Of a stretch of DNA of 64,000 bases, positions 21,650-32,640 are shown piece by piece (position 1 is the first letter of the stretch; the number at the start of each line of letters is the position of its first letter). This DNA comes from Crossaster papposus (taxonomy: Eukaryota > Echinodermata > Asteroidea > Velatida > Solasteridae): positions 868,001 through 932,000 of the forward strand of contig JBAIAA010000433.1 in the NCBI GenBank assembly GCA_037893245.1. Reading direction: 5' to 3'. A model generated the notes under the pieces. It was not told where the DNA came from, made no database searches, and saw only the letters and a program-made list of their open reading frames with translations. The position numbers and the translations under genes are program-made.

Positions 21650-24600
21650 CTATCTGTAGCGCTCAGGTGCAGTCCTGCGTCGTTCAGGATTACGGCGTAC
21701 AGTAACCCGTGTCGGTTTCTGAAGAAACTCCTCTGTCCCTTCTTCGCGAGTAGGTGCCTCGGACTGCAGCCAGCGTTCCACGGTTTTACCCTCATACAGT
21801 TTCAGGCGGTCGGCATGCACCACGAGCATCTTTCCTTTTGGCTTCGCCTGGATCCTGTAAATTACATCGGATAGTTTATTGATTATCAAGTATGGCCCCT
21901 CCCAAGGAGAGCTCAGTTTAGGACTATGTCCTCGTTTCTGGGCAGGGTTATGAAACCAAACGAACGTTCCTTCTTTCAGTTTACTAGTTTGGGCTTTCCG
22001 GTCGTAGTCCCTCTTTTGTCGTACAGCAGCTCCTTTTAAACACTCTCTAGCTTCAGTGTGTGCTTGCTGTATTCTCATGCGTAACATCTCTGCATAGTCC
22101 GCACCAGAGTCCAAATCGTCCTCGGTCCAAACTCTATCTGTTATTACATCTATCGGTAGAGTCAGATTCCGCCCAAGCATCATCATACTGGGTGTCTCTC
22201 CTGTTGATTCTTGGATAGACGTCCGGTAGGACAGGGTCGCATACGGTAGTTGATCATCCCAGTCTCTGTGGCATTTTACAGGATCAATCATAGAGGACAC
22301 AATATTCATCAAGGTTCGATTGAATCGTTCTACCATTCCATCCGATTTAGGATTATAACCGGTAGTTCTCGTTTTCCTGATACCAAGGTATTGGCAAACT
22401 CCTTGTATTACCCCAGCCCCAAAGTTCCGTCACTGGTCAGTGTGTAGTTCCTGTGGTACACCAAACCTGCAAATGAATTCTTCCACGAATACCCTTGCTA
22501 TGGTGTCAGCTTTCTGGTCTGGTATTGGGTACGCTTCCATCCACTTAGTAAAATAGTCGCCGATCACAAGTATGTACACATTACCCCTGTCAGTCTCTGG
22601 TAATGGCCCAAGTATGTCCATGGCTACTCGTTCAAGGGGGGCTCCAACTCGACACTGTTGTAGTGGTGCTCTAGCTTTCTTTGGAGGACATTTCCGTCGG
22701 GCACAAGTATCACATCTTCTGATAAATGAGCGAACATAAGCTGACAATCCAACCCAATAATATCTTGCCTTCACTTTCGCCAGCGTCTTTTTGAGGCCCA
22801 TGTGTCCAGCAGATTTTGCTCCGTGTAATTCTTCTAAGATGGTTTGTCTGTATTTTTGCGGCAGAATAACTTGCATCCTTGTTTGCATACCATTCGCTGA
22901 CTCCCATCTTTTACACAATACTCCACTGTGTACCTCCAGTTGGTCCCACTGTGACCAGTATGTTTTCACTGATGGCGAGTGTTGAGAAATCTTTTCCCAC
23001 TTTGGACGATCTCCAGGTGATTCTTCCTTTGCCGTACAAATATAGTTCATAGTTGGATCTTCTAGTTGTCCCTGACGGATGTCTGACGAGCTGATTTCTG
23101 GCTCCCAACACATTGCTCTGGTCCAATTATCCGCCACCTGCTCTTCTATTTTGGTTTCTTTCCTGGATTCGATACGTGTTGTATTTGGCACTTCCTTGTC
23201 CTCTGTCTTATGCCGGCCACACTGTTTACAGGGTCTCCGGGAGAGACCGTCTGCATTTCCATGCTGACGTCCCATCCTGTGTTCTATGGTGATGTCATAC
23301 TGTGCTATGACTTCCATCCAACGTGCTAACTGTCCTTCAGGATCACGAAAATTTGTCAGCCATCTCAAAGAGCCGTGGTCCGTCCGAACCAAAACTTTCC
23401 TACCATAGAGGTAGTGACGAAAATATCGGAGATATTGTACAACTGCTAAAAGTTCTCTCCTTGTCACACAGTAGTTCCGCTCCTGTGAGCTAAGGGTCTT
23501 GCTGGCGTAGGCTACTGCCACTTCGCGGCCGTCCTGTATCTGAGAAAGTACTGCTCCTGTCGGAAAATTACTAGCATCCGTGTCTAGAATGAAGTCTAGT
23601 CTTGGATCAGGATACGCCAGTATAGGTGATGAGATAAGTCTACTCTTCAACTCCAAAAATCCTTCCTCGCACTCCTCCGACCACTCGAATGCCCTATGCT
23701 TCTCTGTCAACTTATGAAGAGGCCGTGCTACGTCTGCAAAACTCTTTATGAATCTCCTGTAGTATGAAGCCAAGCCTAGAAAACTCCGGACTTCGCTTAC
23801 GTCTTTCGGCCGCGGCCATTCCTTGACCGTCTTTATTTTCTCTGGGTCTGTATGAATACCCTTCTCAGAAACAACATAACCAAGGTACAATACCTCTCGT
23901 TGATATAAGTGGCATTTTTTCGGTTTCAGCTTGAGTCCGGCCTTTCTCAGACGTTGAAAAACTATTCTTAGCCGTTCTGCCATCTCAGTAACCGTCTTGC
24001 CATACACTATGATGTCATCAAGGTATATTAAAAGAATGTCCCAGTGTAGACCAGCCATGATGCGTTCCATTAGTCTCTCAAAGGTCGATGGTGCGTTGGA
24101 CAGCCCGAATGGCATTACATTCCACGCATATAGTCCTCCCCTCACGGTAAAAGCCGATTTTCCCCTTGCCTCCTCGTCTAGCTCAACCTGCCAGTAGCCA
24201 GATGCCAGATCAAGAGTACTAAAACATTCTGAACCCGACAGTGCGTCCAACGATTCTTCGATCCTAGGGATTGGATACGCATCTTTGATGGTCACGGCAT
24301 TAAGTTTCCGATAGTCGATACAGAACCGTTTTGACCCATCCTTCTTTGTCACCAAGACTACTGGGGATGCCCCTGGACTGTCGGAAGGTTCGGTAAGTCT
24401 TCTCTCTAGCAAATCTCCTACTTGTCGGTTTATCTCCTCTTGTTGCCCCATTGGAGCTCTTCTAGGTGGTTGACGCAGTGGTGCTGCGTTACCAGTTTTT
24501 ATGTTGTGCTTGACTGCATTGGTGCGGCCTATGTCGTGGTCTCCTCTTGAAAATACATCTTGGAAGTCAATCAGCATCTTCTTCACTTGTGATTGGTGCT

Positions 24601-24908
24601 CTACATCTAGCTCCTTGCAACTTCTTGTGCACAAGTCGTTCAAATACTCAGGAACTTCAGCTTCGTTTTTCTTATCGTCAGGCTGTAGTTCTCTTATATT
24701 GCTCACTTGAATTGTCTGATCATGTGTTTGCGCAGGAGAAATTGTGCCCACGACAGTCCCCGCTCTCACTACTTGCTCCTCATCAGTAATATTAATTATT
24801 CTGGCATGTAACATACTTGGTTTCATACACACTAGTGTTCTTGCCAGCATTAGTCCTCTCCTCATTAGTTCTTCTCGTCCCGTTGGTTCAATTATGCCAC
24901 ACCCTTGT
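21650..24908 (-). pseudogene. Gypsy element 2 RT-RNase H-integrase
   Basis: One long pol frame with RT motifs FCIDYRKLN, STLDLASGYWQV, FGLSNAPSTF and YLDDIIVYGK (about 24012-24035). The RNase H part has FILDTDAS, RRELLAVVQYLRYF, VRTDHGSLRWL and NADGLSRR. An HHCC finger (HMGLKKT, CDTCARRKC) is followed by the integrase core, with Asp in AMDILGP, Asp in LHTD and Glu in VERFNRT, and a C-terminal domain ending near 21650. A single in-frame TGA at 22430-22432 interrupts the integrase core. The same frame resumes and stays open to 21650. The protease frame upstream is offset by one small indel near 24,900. Apart from these two lesions the reading frame is well preserved, so this copy is younger than element 1. 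Confidence 0.92.
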
Positions 24909-25580
24909 AGGGCTCGAGGTTTCCACTTTCATTACCGCCTCATGGCGTGCCGGTATAGTAATTGTCTTGCTTACCACTACTCTCGCACACAGTGGCAAGT
25001 CGCTATCATCTCTGCATGCGATCTGTTCGCCCTCTATTTTAAGTTGAAGCTGGTCGAAATTCAAAGTTCCCCCAGAAGCTAGCAGAAACTCCATTCCCAG
25101 GATTCCTTCCCAACTAATCTCGGCAACCGTTATATCCAGTGACTGACTCTTCTTTCCAACTTGAAGATTCATAACATTGTGTCCCCATGCCTCAACCGAA
25201 GTTCCGTGGGCTTGCTTTAAGCTACTCCCCATTGTTTCTAAAATCGGCTTTCTATCATCGGGTAGCTTCTGAAATGAAGTTGTAGATAAGACAGTCTGCG
25301 TTGACCCAGTGTCTAGAAGAAATTTCACTTTCAGGCCATTAATTATCACCGTCAGATAAATACCCGTATGTGCCCGTTCTTTGGCTGAATTTGTCTTTGT
25401 TGCATCAACATCCAACTTGTGATGTCTCTCTGTTTGTTCTACTGTTCGCTTCTCGGACCGTCTCTCCTGGACGACGTTCCCCCGGCCCGCTGGGTTCGTC
25501 CTGGAAAGTTTCCCTGCTCCCTTCTCAGTTGTACCTGACAATCTCGAGCAAAATGTCCCAGTTCTCCACAGTTGTAGCAT
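24888..25580 (-). CDS. Gypsy element 2 protease
   Basis: Frame of 230 codons. The aspartic protease domain has the catalytic FLLDTGSTQTVL and the C-terminal GILGMEFL motif. It overlaps the end of gag by about 140 bp in another frame, as expected if a frameshift joins gag and pol. It ends close to the RT frame, with an indel near 24,900 between them. Confidence 0.85.
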   Translation of the reverse strand: MLQLWRTGTFCSRLSGTTEKGAGKLSRTNPAGRGNVVQERRSEKRTVEQTERHHKLDVDATKTNSAKERAHTGIYLTVIINGLKVKFLLDTGSTQTVLSTTSFQKLPDDRKPILETMGSSLKQAHGTSVEAWGHNVMNLQVGKKSQSLDITVAEISWEGILGMEFLLASGGTLNFDQLQLKIEGEQIACRDDSDLPLCARVVVSKTITIPARHEAVMKVETSSPTRVWHN

Positions 25581-26220
25581 CTTCCTGCGCTACCGGTATC
25601 TCTTCTTGGCACAGTTCGGTATCCGGAATCTTGTCGGTGATGTTGGTTACTTCTTAACTCGTTTCTGATTTGGTCCACTGCTTCCACAACCCTTACCAGT
25701 GTGGTTTTCAACTCCGCGAACTCACTTGGCGACTTGTAACTCTGCTCTTTATCAGTCAGTGATCGAAAGAATTTGTTTGGTCTTCCCCGTTCTCTACATT
25801 TTTCAACTTTAACGAAAGACTCAGTGTCCAAGGCTGCTCTAATTGCTTCCTCTAGCGTTCCTGGGCGAGCTCGGAAAATACCCCCTCTTATTTCCGGGTC
25901 ATCAATTGCATCAGCAAAATGTCCCTTTGTCAGTCGTTCACGAACACCACCTGGTAATTCTGGGTACGCCATGGCCGACAAATCTCGAATGGCTTGGCCT
26001 AGCTCTTGTAAACTTTCACGTTGGCCTCTTTTCCGCAACCTCAGTTCTAGAAGGAAATTCTCCGCTTGCTCTCCTGGGCCGAATCGCTTCTCAAGTTGTG
26101 TACACAGTTGTGCATACGATGGGTACTCCTGCATGGAAAAGTTTCCAAGTACTTTCAGCGCTGGTCCCTGAAGTTTAGTAGCTAGTTGGTAGGAGGCTTC
26201 CTCTACTGACCATTTATTTA
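25439..26220 (-). CDS. Gypsy element 2 gag, C-terminal two thirds
   Basis: The frame from the first Met (26134) has 231 codons, and the same frame is open further upstream. It shows a gag-like helical region (LCTQLEKRFGPGEQAENFL) and one CCHC knuckle, CYNCGELGHFARDC, followed by an Arg/Gly/Gln-rich tail. The N-terminal part lies at about 26,221-26,790 in other frames. A start ATG near 26,790 opens a frame that stops after about 50 codons, so the 5' part of gag is damaged. Confidence 0.85.
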
Positions 26221-26790
26221 CTATTCTGCATGCTTCGAAATGTTTGCGATAATCCTTTCACGGGATTCCGCCATCAAATTTATCCGGAATAACTTCTCTC
26301 CTCCCACCGGATCTATTGGTCTGCATATTAAAATGGCGTCTTGGAACTGCCTCACGCCAATCTTGTTCTTGATGATACGCCTGGTAAAGTGAACGCCGTC
26401 CCCCGTGAAAATCTCCTTGCCTCTCGTATCTAGGAAACTCTCCAGTATCTGCATACCGCTGGTTCCCGATTCCCTCTCTCAGATTCCGTCTGAATTGAAT
26501 TTCTGGATCGGACTCATTGTACCAGTATGATGGAGAAGACTCTGCCCTGCCAACTGTCGCTGCTCTGGTTCTCCTTGTGGCTCACGCACATTTCCTCCGG
26601 TATCACGTCTTCTGTGAAAACTCGACTCAGTTTCCTCCGGTAAGGCGTGGATTTCCTTGGTTCTTGTCGCCACTGCTATCTTCAAACTCAACAGCATGTC
26701 CCTCTGCTGAATTGTCTCTAATGGAAGCTTCAACCGTAATATTCTTCCCTCTCACCGTTTTGGACTGCCTCGCCAAATCGCCTTCCATGC
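26221..26790 (-). pseudogene. Gypsy element 2 gag, broken N-terminal part
   Basis: Several short minus-strand frames (26790 downward, 26733-26479, 26454-26221) cover the expected gag start region, but none is continuous. The pattern fits a few small indels in an old gag. Confidence 0.5.
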
Positions 26791-26824
26791 TCGCTGCTCA
26801 AGTCGGAAGTCTAACTACGAATCA

Positions 26825-26842
26825 ATCCTGTCTACGACGCCA
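26825..26842 (-). other. primer-binding site of Gypsy element 2
   Basis: On the minus strand TGGCGTCGTAGACAGGAT follows the end of the LTR at 26845 after two bases. It matches the equivalent site of element 1 in 15 of 18 positions. Confidence 0.7.
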
Positions 26843-26844
26843 AT

Positions 26845-28769
26845 TGTCGCGCGAGCGGCCGCCGGTGTTTCCTCTCCCTCGGTCTTGGCAGAGGGCGCTC
26901 TTTTGTATGTCACCGTGGGCGGGTTGCGACAATACATTTTTCTGAATCCCGAGATTCGTTTGGTTGAAATATACAACCTCTTAGTTATACTTAAATACCG
27001 AGTCAGGACAGTGGAGGTGATGAGACGAATTAAACAGCCAAAATATAACGAACAACTTCTAAGTTCTTTATTTAACTATTTAACTAATTCGTCTGATATA
27101 AATCAATAAACTGCCACACCGCAGAACCTTGGGAATTACTCCGCGGTCGTTAACCTTAACTTAAATTCGCATTAACCCTGCTGAAATTACTCCGGTAAAT
27201 TAAAACCGCTAATGCTACGTCGGTAATTCAGCCCTGCTGCAATCACTCCGGTAGATTTAAACCGCTACTGCTACATCAGTAATCAGCCCTGCTGCAATTA
27301 CTCCGGTAGATTAAAACCGCTACTGCTACGTCGGTAATCAGCCCTGCTGCAATTACTCCGGTATATTAAAATCGCTACTGCTACGTCGGTAATCAGCCCT
27401 GCTGCAATTACTCCGGTAGATTAAAACCGCTACTGCTACGTCGGTAATCAGCCCTGCTGCAATTACTCCAGTAGATTAAAACCGCTACACTGCAAAAACT
27501 GTGGTGTTAAAATTTTAACACCAATGTTTTTTAAATCTTTTGGAATGAAAATTGGTGTTAAAATGAAGTAAAATGATTCTTGAAGTATCAGTTTCAAATC
27601 AAGTACTGGTGTTACGTACTTTTGGTGTTAAATTTGACCTAGTGCGCATGCGTGTGTAAAATAAAGCCCTCTGATTGGTCGATAAGGAATTATGGGATAT
27701 GTTAACAATAGTCGATGTTAAATTGTTGTATTTAGTCCCAAAATTCATTTTGTTTACCATAATATGTAATTATTTAAACGATTCCATGATTGAATTTTGA
27801 TTTTTGTGCAAACATAGTTAAAAATTCGCGTTACATTTTATTCGTTTTCAAATTTTGACATTATTCATAAAAACTAGTTGTGACATCGTCGTGGACAAAA
27901 AAGCGTAGTATAAAACTAACAACGGCAATAGCTATGTGTGTAGTACGTATTCAGTAGGAATATGTTATTATTGTATACATATTATGTGTAATAAGTCAGT
28001 TCTTGGTAATATTTCATTACGTAATTTGTCCATGCAGTTAATATGTACAAAATTATAGTGTTAAAACAGTACATCCTTTCGCTAGAATGACGAGCAAATG
28101 ACGTGATATCCATGTTAAATTTTGCTATCAGAGTGTACACCAAAATTGGTGTTAAAAAAATTTGATTCCCAAACTGGTGTTATTCAACACCCAAATCCCT
28201 GCCCAAAATAAACACCAGGAAATCATCAAATGTTACACCATTGGTGTACAATTTAACACCACAGTTTTTGCAGTGTACTGCTACGTCGGTAATCAGCCCT
28301 GCTGCAATTACTCCGGTAGATTAAAACCGCTACTGCTACGTCGGTAATCAGCCCTGCTGCAATTACTCCGGTAGATTAAAACCGTTACTGCTACGTCGGT
28401 AATCAGCCCTGCTACAATTACTCCGGTATATTAAAACCGCTACTGCTACGTCGGTAATCAGCCCTGCTGCAATTACTCCGGTAGGTTTCTCTGTAACGTC
28501 AGTTTCCTCCCTTGGTACTCCGCCAGGTTCAACTGCCCGTTTTTACTCCGTCAGCTCCTTTCTGGTAACTGCCAGTACCCTTTAGGTACTCCACCAGGTT
28601 CAACTGCCTCTTTTACTCCGTCAGCTCACTTCTGGTAGCTGTCAGTACCCTCTAGGTACTCCGCCAAGTCCAACTGCGTCTAATACTTAGCGTGACTTCC
28701 CGGAGTCACCGGAGTTTCTTGAGTCGGAGTGAGTTGCCGCTACTTGGCCCCTTTAAACTAAATATCACA
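26845..28769 (-). mobile_element. 5' LTR of Gypsy element 2, carrying a 788-bp insertion
   Basis: Starts TGTCGCGCG at 26845, next to the primer-binding site, and ends ...ACA near 28769, where similarity to 18079-18765 also ends. Without the insertion at 27488-28275 the LTR is about 1.14 kb. It holds about nine to ten copies of a 55-bp repeat (CTGCTGCAATTACTCCGGTA core), against about six in the left LTR, and TACTCC-rich subrepeats near its outer end. Confidence 0.8.
27488..28275. mobile_element. 788-bp TA-flanked inverted-repeat element
   Basis: Terminal inverted repeats CACTGCAAAAACTGTGGTG at the left and its complement at the right continue for at least 23 bp. A TA target duplication flanks it (27486-27487 and 28276-28277). 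The other 55-bp repeat units show the empty site (CCGCTACTGC). The interior is AT-rich with many GGTGTTAAA or TTTAACACC motifs and no transposase, so it is non-autonomous. TA duplication suggests the Tc1/mariner assemblage; the CACTG end recalls CMC elements. I leave the superfamily open. Confidence 0.88.
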
Positions 28770-28784
28770 CTTGGTATATCAACG

Positions 28785-29345
28785 ACTAGGTGTAACTCTG
28801 ATTCTTGCCTAAATAATAACGGTTATAATCTCATCAACCTCTGTAAAAATCTTGATTTGCATATTGTCAATGTACGAACATGCAGGTGGCGATAACAACA
28901 TAGGCAGGGTTACCTGCAGTAGCTCAAGCACGATTGACTATGTTATCGTTTCCACTGAGCTGTTTCCTCCAATTACAAATTATGCTGTTGGTAATTTTGA
29001 TGGGTTCTTGTCGGACAAACATAACCCAATTCAGTTACTATTAAAGTTAAACATGTGTCATCAGCAGATAGATACATGTAGGGAGCAGGTGCCAATAGTA
29101 GATACACAAACCACTAATTGGGATCCGACTTTTTCTGTTTAATGTAAAAATGCATTTAATGAAGACAAAATTATGAAATTGCAAGCAAAAGTGGTGAAAT
29201 ATAAATCTCTGCAAATGGCACATTTTGATATGGATGACATCACAAGTGACTTGAGTGCTAAATTTTTGAATTCTGCTTTTCAAACTGGAATAAGTAAACA
29301 GTGTAATATAAATCGTGGTTTAACAGTGACTGCAAAAAAGCCAGA
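28785..29345 (+). pseudogene. LINE endonuclease-end remnant
   Basis: Plus-strand frames show the end of an APE-type endonuclease: LINLCKNLDLHIVN, then STIDYVIVS and a SDKHNPIQL block (SDH-like), as in many non-LTR retrotransposon ORF2 proteins. The frame changes near 28,885 and decays after 29,140. Confidence 0.7.
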
Positions 29346-29689
29346 TCTGAGTATTTAAAAACTAATATGAGCTTAAGAAAATCAATTCGCATCAAGTCAA
29401 ACTTAAATAATGTTATTAAAAAATATAAAAGCTCATGAATAAACTAAACATGACTTTATTACAAACTTAATAATAAAATAAGGACACTTAAAGCACTAAC
29501 CCCAAGGACTATTGGACAATTATTAATGATGCAAGCAATCAGGGTAAAGATAAACTGGGAAATATTGCATTAGAAGCATTCTTTAAGTATTTAAAAAACT
29601 TAAGTTAGGTCCAACCGAAAAATATCAAATCCAATGACATTGATCCCAGGAAAATCGATCACTCGGTAAATGAGGAAATAAACAAGTGT

Positions 29690-29960
29690 TTCACTAAAAA
29701 TAAAATGTTGGTCCAAATAAGAAACCAAGAAATAATAAAGCTGCTGATGTTGATTTAATTATTAATGAATTTTGTTAACATTGTCCTGAACCAATTGATC
29801 ACACTTATTGTATCTCTGTTTAATTTGATATTAACTACTGGTTTAATACAATCAGGAAGGTGTATTGGTATGATCAAACCGCTATATAAAATGGATCGCT
29901 TGACGACACTGATAATTATAGAGGAATCACACTGTTGAGCTGTTTGTGTAAATTATTATC
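29690..29960 (+). pseudogene. LINE reverse-transcriptase fragment, copy 1
   Basis: Encodes, with frameshifts, the RT N-terminal block (IGMIKPLYK, then DDTDNYRGITLLSCL). Copy 2 is at 31020-31545. At the site of the TTAA element of copy 2 this copy is uninterrupted (GGTTTAATACAATC). Confidence 0.8.
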
Positions 29961-31020
29961 AGAATTCAGGGCCATAAATATTGAGATTAATTTCTGTTTG
30001 CGTGCCTAAAAACAGAGGCAGGGCCATGAATATTGTGATTACAATTTCTGTTTGCTTGCCTGAAAAAAAAGACCAGGCCCGGAGTATTGAGTTTGCCTTG
30101 ATTATTGTGATTGTTTTCGTGTTTGCATATCATTAAACAGAGACGGGGCCTTGAATATTGAGTTTGTGTTCATGTTTGCATATCAGAAAACAGAGGTGGC
30201 CGGACCTTGAATGTTGTGATTGTATTCCTGTTTGCTTGCTTGAAATCAGAGGTGGGCCTTGATTATTGTGATTGTATTCCTGTTTTGCATATCAGATAAC
30301 AGAGGTGGGGCCTTGATTATTTAGATTGTATTCCTGTTTGCATATCATAAAACAGCGGTGGGGCCTTGATTATTGTGATTGTATTTCTGTTTGCATATCA
30401 GATAACAGAGATGGGGCCTTGAATATTGAGTTTGTATTCCTGTTTGCATATCAGAAAACAGAGATGGGGCCTTGAATATTGATTTTGTATTCCGGTTTGC
30501 ATATCAGTAAACAGAGGTGGGCCCTCGAATATTGAGATTGTATTCCTGTTTGCATATCAGAAAACAGAGGTGGGCTCTTGAACATTGAGATTGTATTCAT
30601 GTTTGCATATCAGAAAAACAGAGGTGGGCCCTCGAATATTGAGATTGTATTCCTGTTTGCATATCAGAAAACAGAGGTGGGGCCTTGAGTATTTAGATTT
30701 TATCCCTGTTTGCATATCAGAAAACAGAGGTGGGCCCTCGTATATTGAGATTGTATTCCTGTTTGCATATCAGAAAACAGAGGTGGGCCCTTGATTATTG
30801 TGTTTGTTTTCCTGTTTGCACATCAGAAAACAGAGGTGGGGCCCTTGATTATTGTGTTTGTTTTCCTGTTTGCACATCAGAAAACAGAGGTGGGGCCTTG
30901 AGTATTTAGATTTTATCCCTGTTTGCATATCAGAAAACAGAGGTGGGCCCTCGTATATTGAGATTGTATTCCTGTTTGCATATCAGAAAACAGAGGTGGG
31001 GCCTTGATTATTGAGATTAG
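29960..31020. repeat. minisatellite, ~56-bp unit, about 19 copies
   Basis: Units carry TGTTTGCATATCAGAAAACA followed by GAGGTGGGGCCTTGA and ATTGAGATTGTATTCC. It separates the two LINE RT fragments. Open frames across it are repeat artefacts. Confidence 0.92.
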
Positions 31021-31545
31021 TGTTTTACTAAAAACGAAATTGTGGTTCAAATAAGGAAACCAAAAATAATAAAGCGGCTGATGTTGATTTAATTATTAAT
31101 GAATTTCTCAAATATTGTCCAGAGCCAATGATCACACTTATTGTATCTCTGTTTAATTTGATATCAAATACTGGTTTAACCAGTTCGCGCCGGGATTATT
31201 TTAACATCGCCGAGCCGACGGGCGGGATTATTTTTAACGAAACTCGATCCGAAGCGTGTTCAGGCCGATAGTCCTGGGTAGCACACCCACGCATTTCCGG
31301 CCTTGCGCGCTGCTGACATACATTTCCGAACTTGAACTTGGCGTGTTTATTCGTCATCCGTTTTGAATTTGGGAAAATTTTTGCGTTTATATACGTCATC
31401 CAGCGCGAACTGGTTAATCCCAACAGATTGGCGTATTGGTATGATCAGACCGCTATATAAGAAAAATGGTTCGCTGGACGACACTGATAATTATAGAGGA
31501 ATCACACTGTTGAGCTGTTTGGATAAATTATTATCAGAGAGGCAG
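31020..31545 (+). pseudogene. LINE reverse-transcriptase fragment, copy 2
   Basis: Second copy of 29690-29960, reading RIGMIRPLYKKNGSLDDTD and NYRGITLLSCLDKLLSE in frame. A 234-bp element interrupts it at 31180-31413. It passes at about 31,546 into a copy of the satellite core found at 52.7-64 kb. Confidence 0.85.
31180..31413. mobile_element. piggyBac-like short element with TTAA duplication
   Basis: The 234-bp element has short terminal inverted repeats (CCAGTTCGCGC at one end, GCGCGAACTGG at the other) and is flanked by TTAA at 31176-31179 and 31414-31417. The paralogous LINE fragment at 29690-29960 is the empty site. TTAA duplication with CC-starting ends fits piggyBac-type mobility. No coding capacity. 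Confidence 0.85.
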
Positions 31546-32088
31546 GGCCATGAATATGGCCACTCTACTCATGAGCGTCACCAGGCGGCGCTCTTTCTTT
31601 CAATTTTTATGTTGGTTACAATGAGCGCCGTATTTAGTGTAGTGGAACCTATAGGGTGCGTGTGACTAAATCTCTGAAAATCACTGCGCGCGAGCTCATT
31701 AATATTTTTGTGACCCCTCCGGTAATTTTGAATAAGAGGTGCCTGGGGCCTATACATAGGACTGATTGTAGAAATATTTGTGGAAATCAAGAATTGGTGA
31801 CCCGTGGCTTCCAACTCGGGGAATTCCGTTCACAAAAAAAAGACCAATTCATGGGTCTATTTAGCATAGAGGCTTGGGGCTACATTGAGACCTGGGCCCA
31901 GAGCTGGGCCACCAGCTCTGTGTGGAGGGGAGTATACAAAAAATTCATTCTGTCAACACCCATACATTTGAAAAGAAAATTGTTCTAGGAGTCCTAATCT
32001 TTGATTTGCAGTAAAAAAAATATGGCCACTCTACTCACGAGCGTCACCAGGCGGCGCTCTTTCTTTCAATTTGTACGTTGGTTACAAT
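31546..32088 (+). repeat. dispersed, diverged copy of the satellite monomer core
   Basis: Carries the same run as the satellite (GCGCGAGCTCATTAATATTT, TTGAATAAGAGGT, TGGTGACCCGTGGCTTCC, GCGTCACCAGGCGGCGCTCT), with many substitutions. It lacks the pair of 170-bp ATGGCGGC modules that separate monomers in the main array. Confidence 0.88.
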
Positions 32089-32160
32089 GAGTACCCTATT
32101 TGCACTGCTGCTTTGTTCGGGCCCCAGAATCTATACTAGAGTTTTAGATATGGGGAGATT
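32089..32160. repeat. 72-bp direct repeat, copy 1 (pair at 34966-35035)
   Basis: The run from TACCCTATTTGCACTGCTGC through GGGCCCCAGAATCTATACTA to GATATGGGGAGATTC occurs here and again at 34966-35035, about 2.88 kb apart. Confidence 0.85.
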
Positions 32161-32404
32161 CGAGAGAAGAAACCGGAGCCCGAACAAACCAACATCGGGT
32201 GGTAAGGCGGTAGGGTGGTAAAATAAGGGGAGAAAAAAAAAAAAAAAAGTGTAAGTAACAGGTGCTGTCCCCTCGAGACTGGGCCCGGATTTATTGAAGT
32301 ACACATATTGTTTCACTTGTACCTACCGGCTACACCTTACCGTTCATCCTTGCCTCAACCAGACTTAACACTGACAGTATCTTATCTTGCGCCCTCACTC
32401 GCCG

Positions 32405-32640
32405 CAGTGCAAATAGTCATCATTTTGAATGACTAACTGCAAAAGTCAAATGACTAACGTTTAGTCATTTCATACGCTTTTTGGTTTAATCAGAAGACTA
32501 ATTAATATTAGTCATTTTGACTAATATGTGACTAATTAATGTTGGTCATTTGGCCTGCCTGACTAATTTTAATTAGTCATTTCAGACGTAGGGCAGGACT
32601 AACTTTTATTAGTCAAAATGACTAACTTATGTTTACAGTG
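32405..32640. repeat. TGACTAA/TTAGTCA array 1
   Basis: At least ten TGACTAA-like or TTAGTCA-like 7-mers lie in both orientations, ending in GTTTACAGTG. The first 130 bp match 34824-34950 as a direct repeat. Each pair of motifs can fold into a short stem. Confidence 0.8.

Noticed and set aside
30585-30794. Open frame with repeated IRKTEVGP-type residues
   Set aside because: Encoded entirely by the minisatellite unit.
29960-31020. CRISPR-like spaced repeats
   Set aside because: Whole units repeat without unique spacers; this is a minisatellite in an animal genome.
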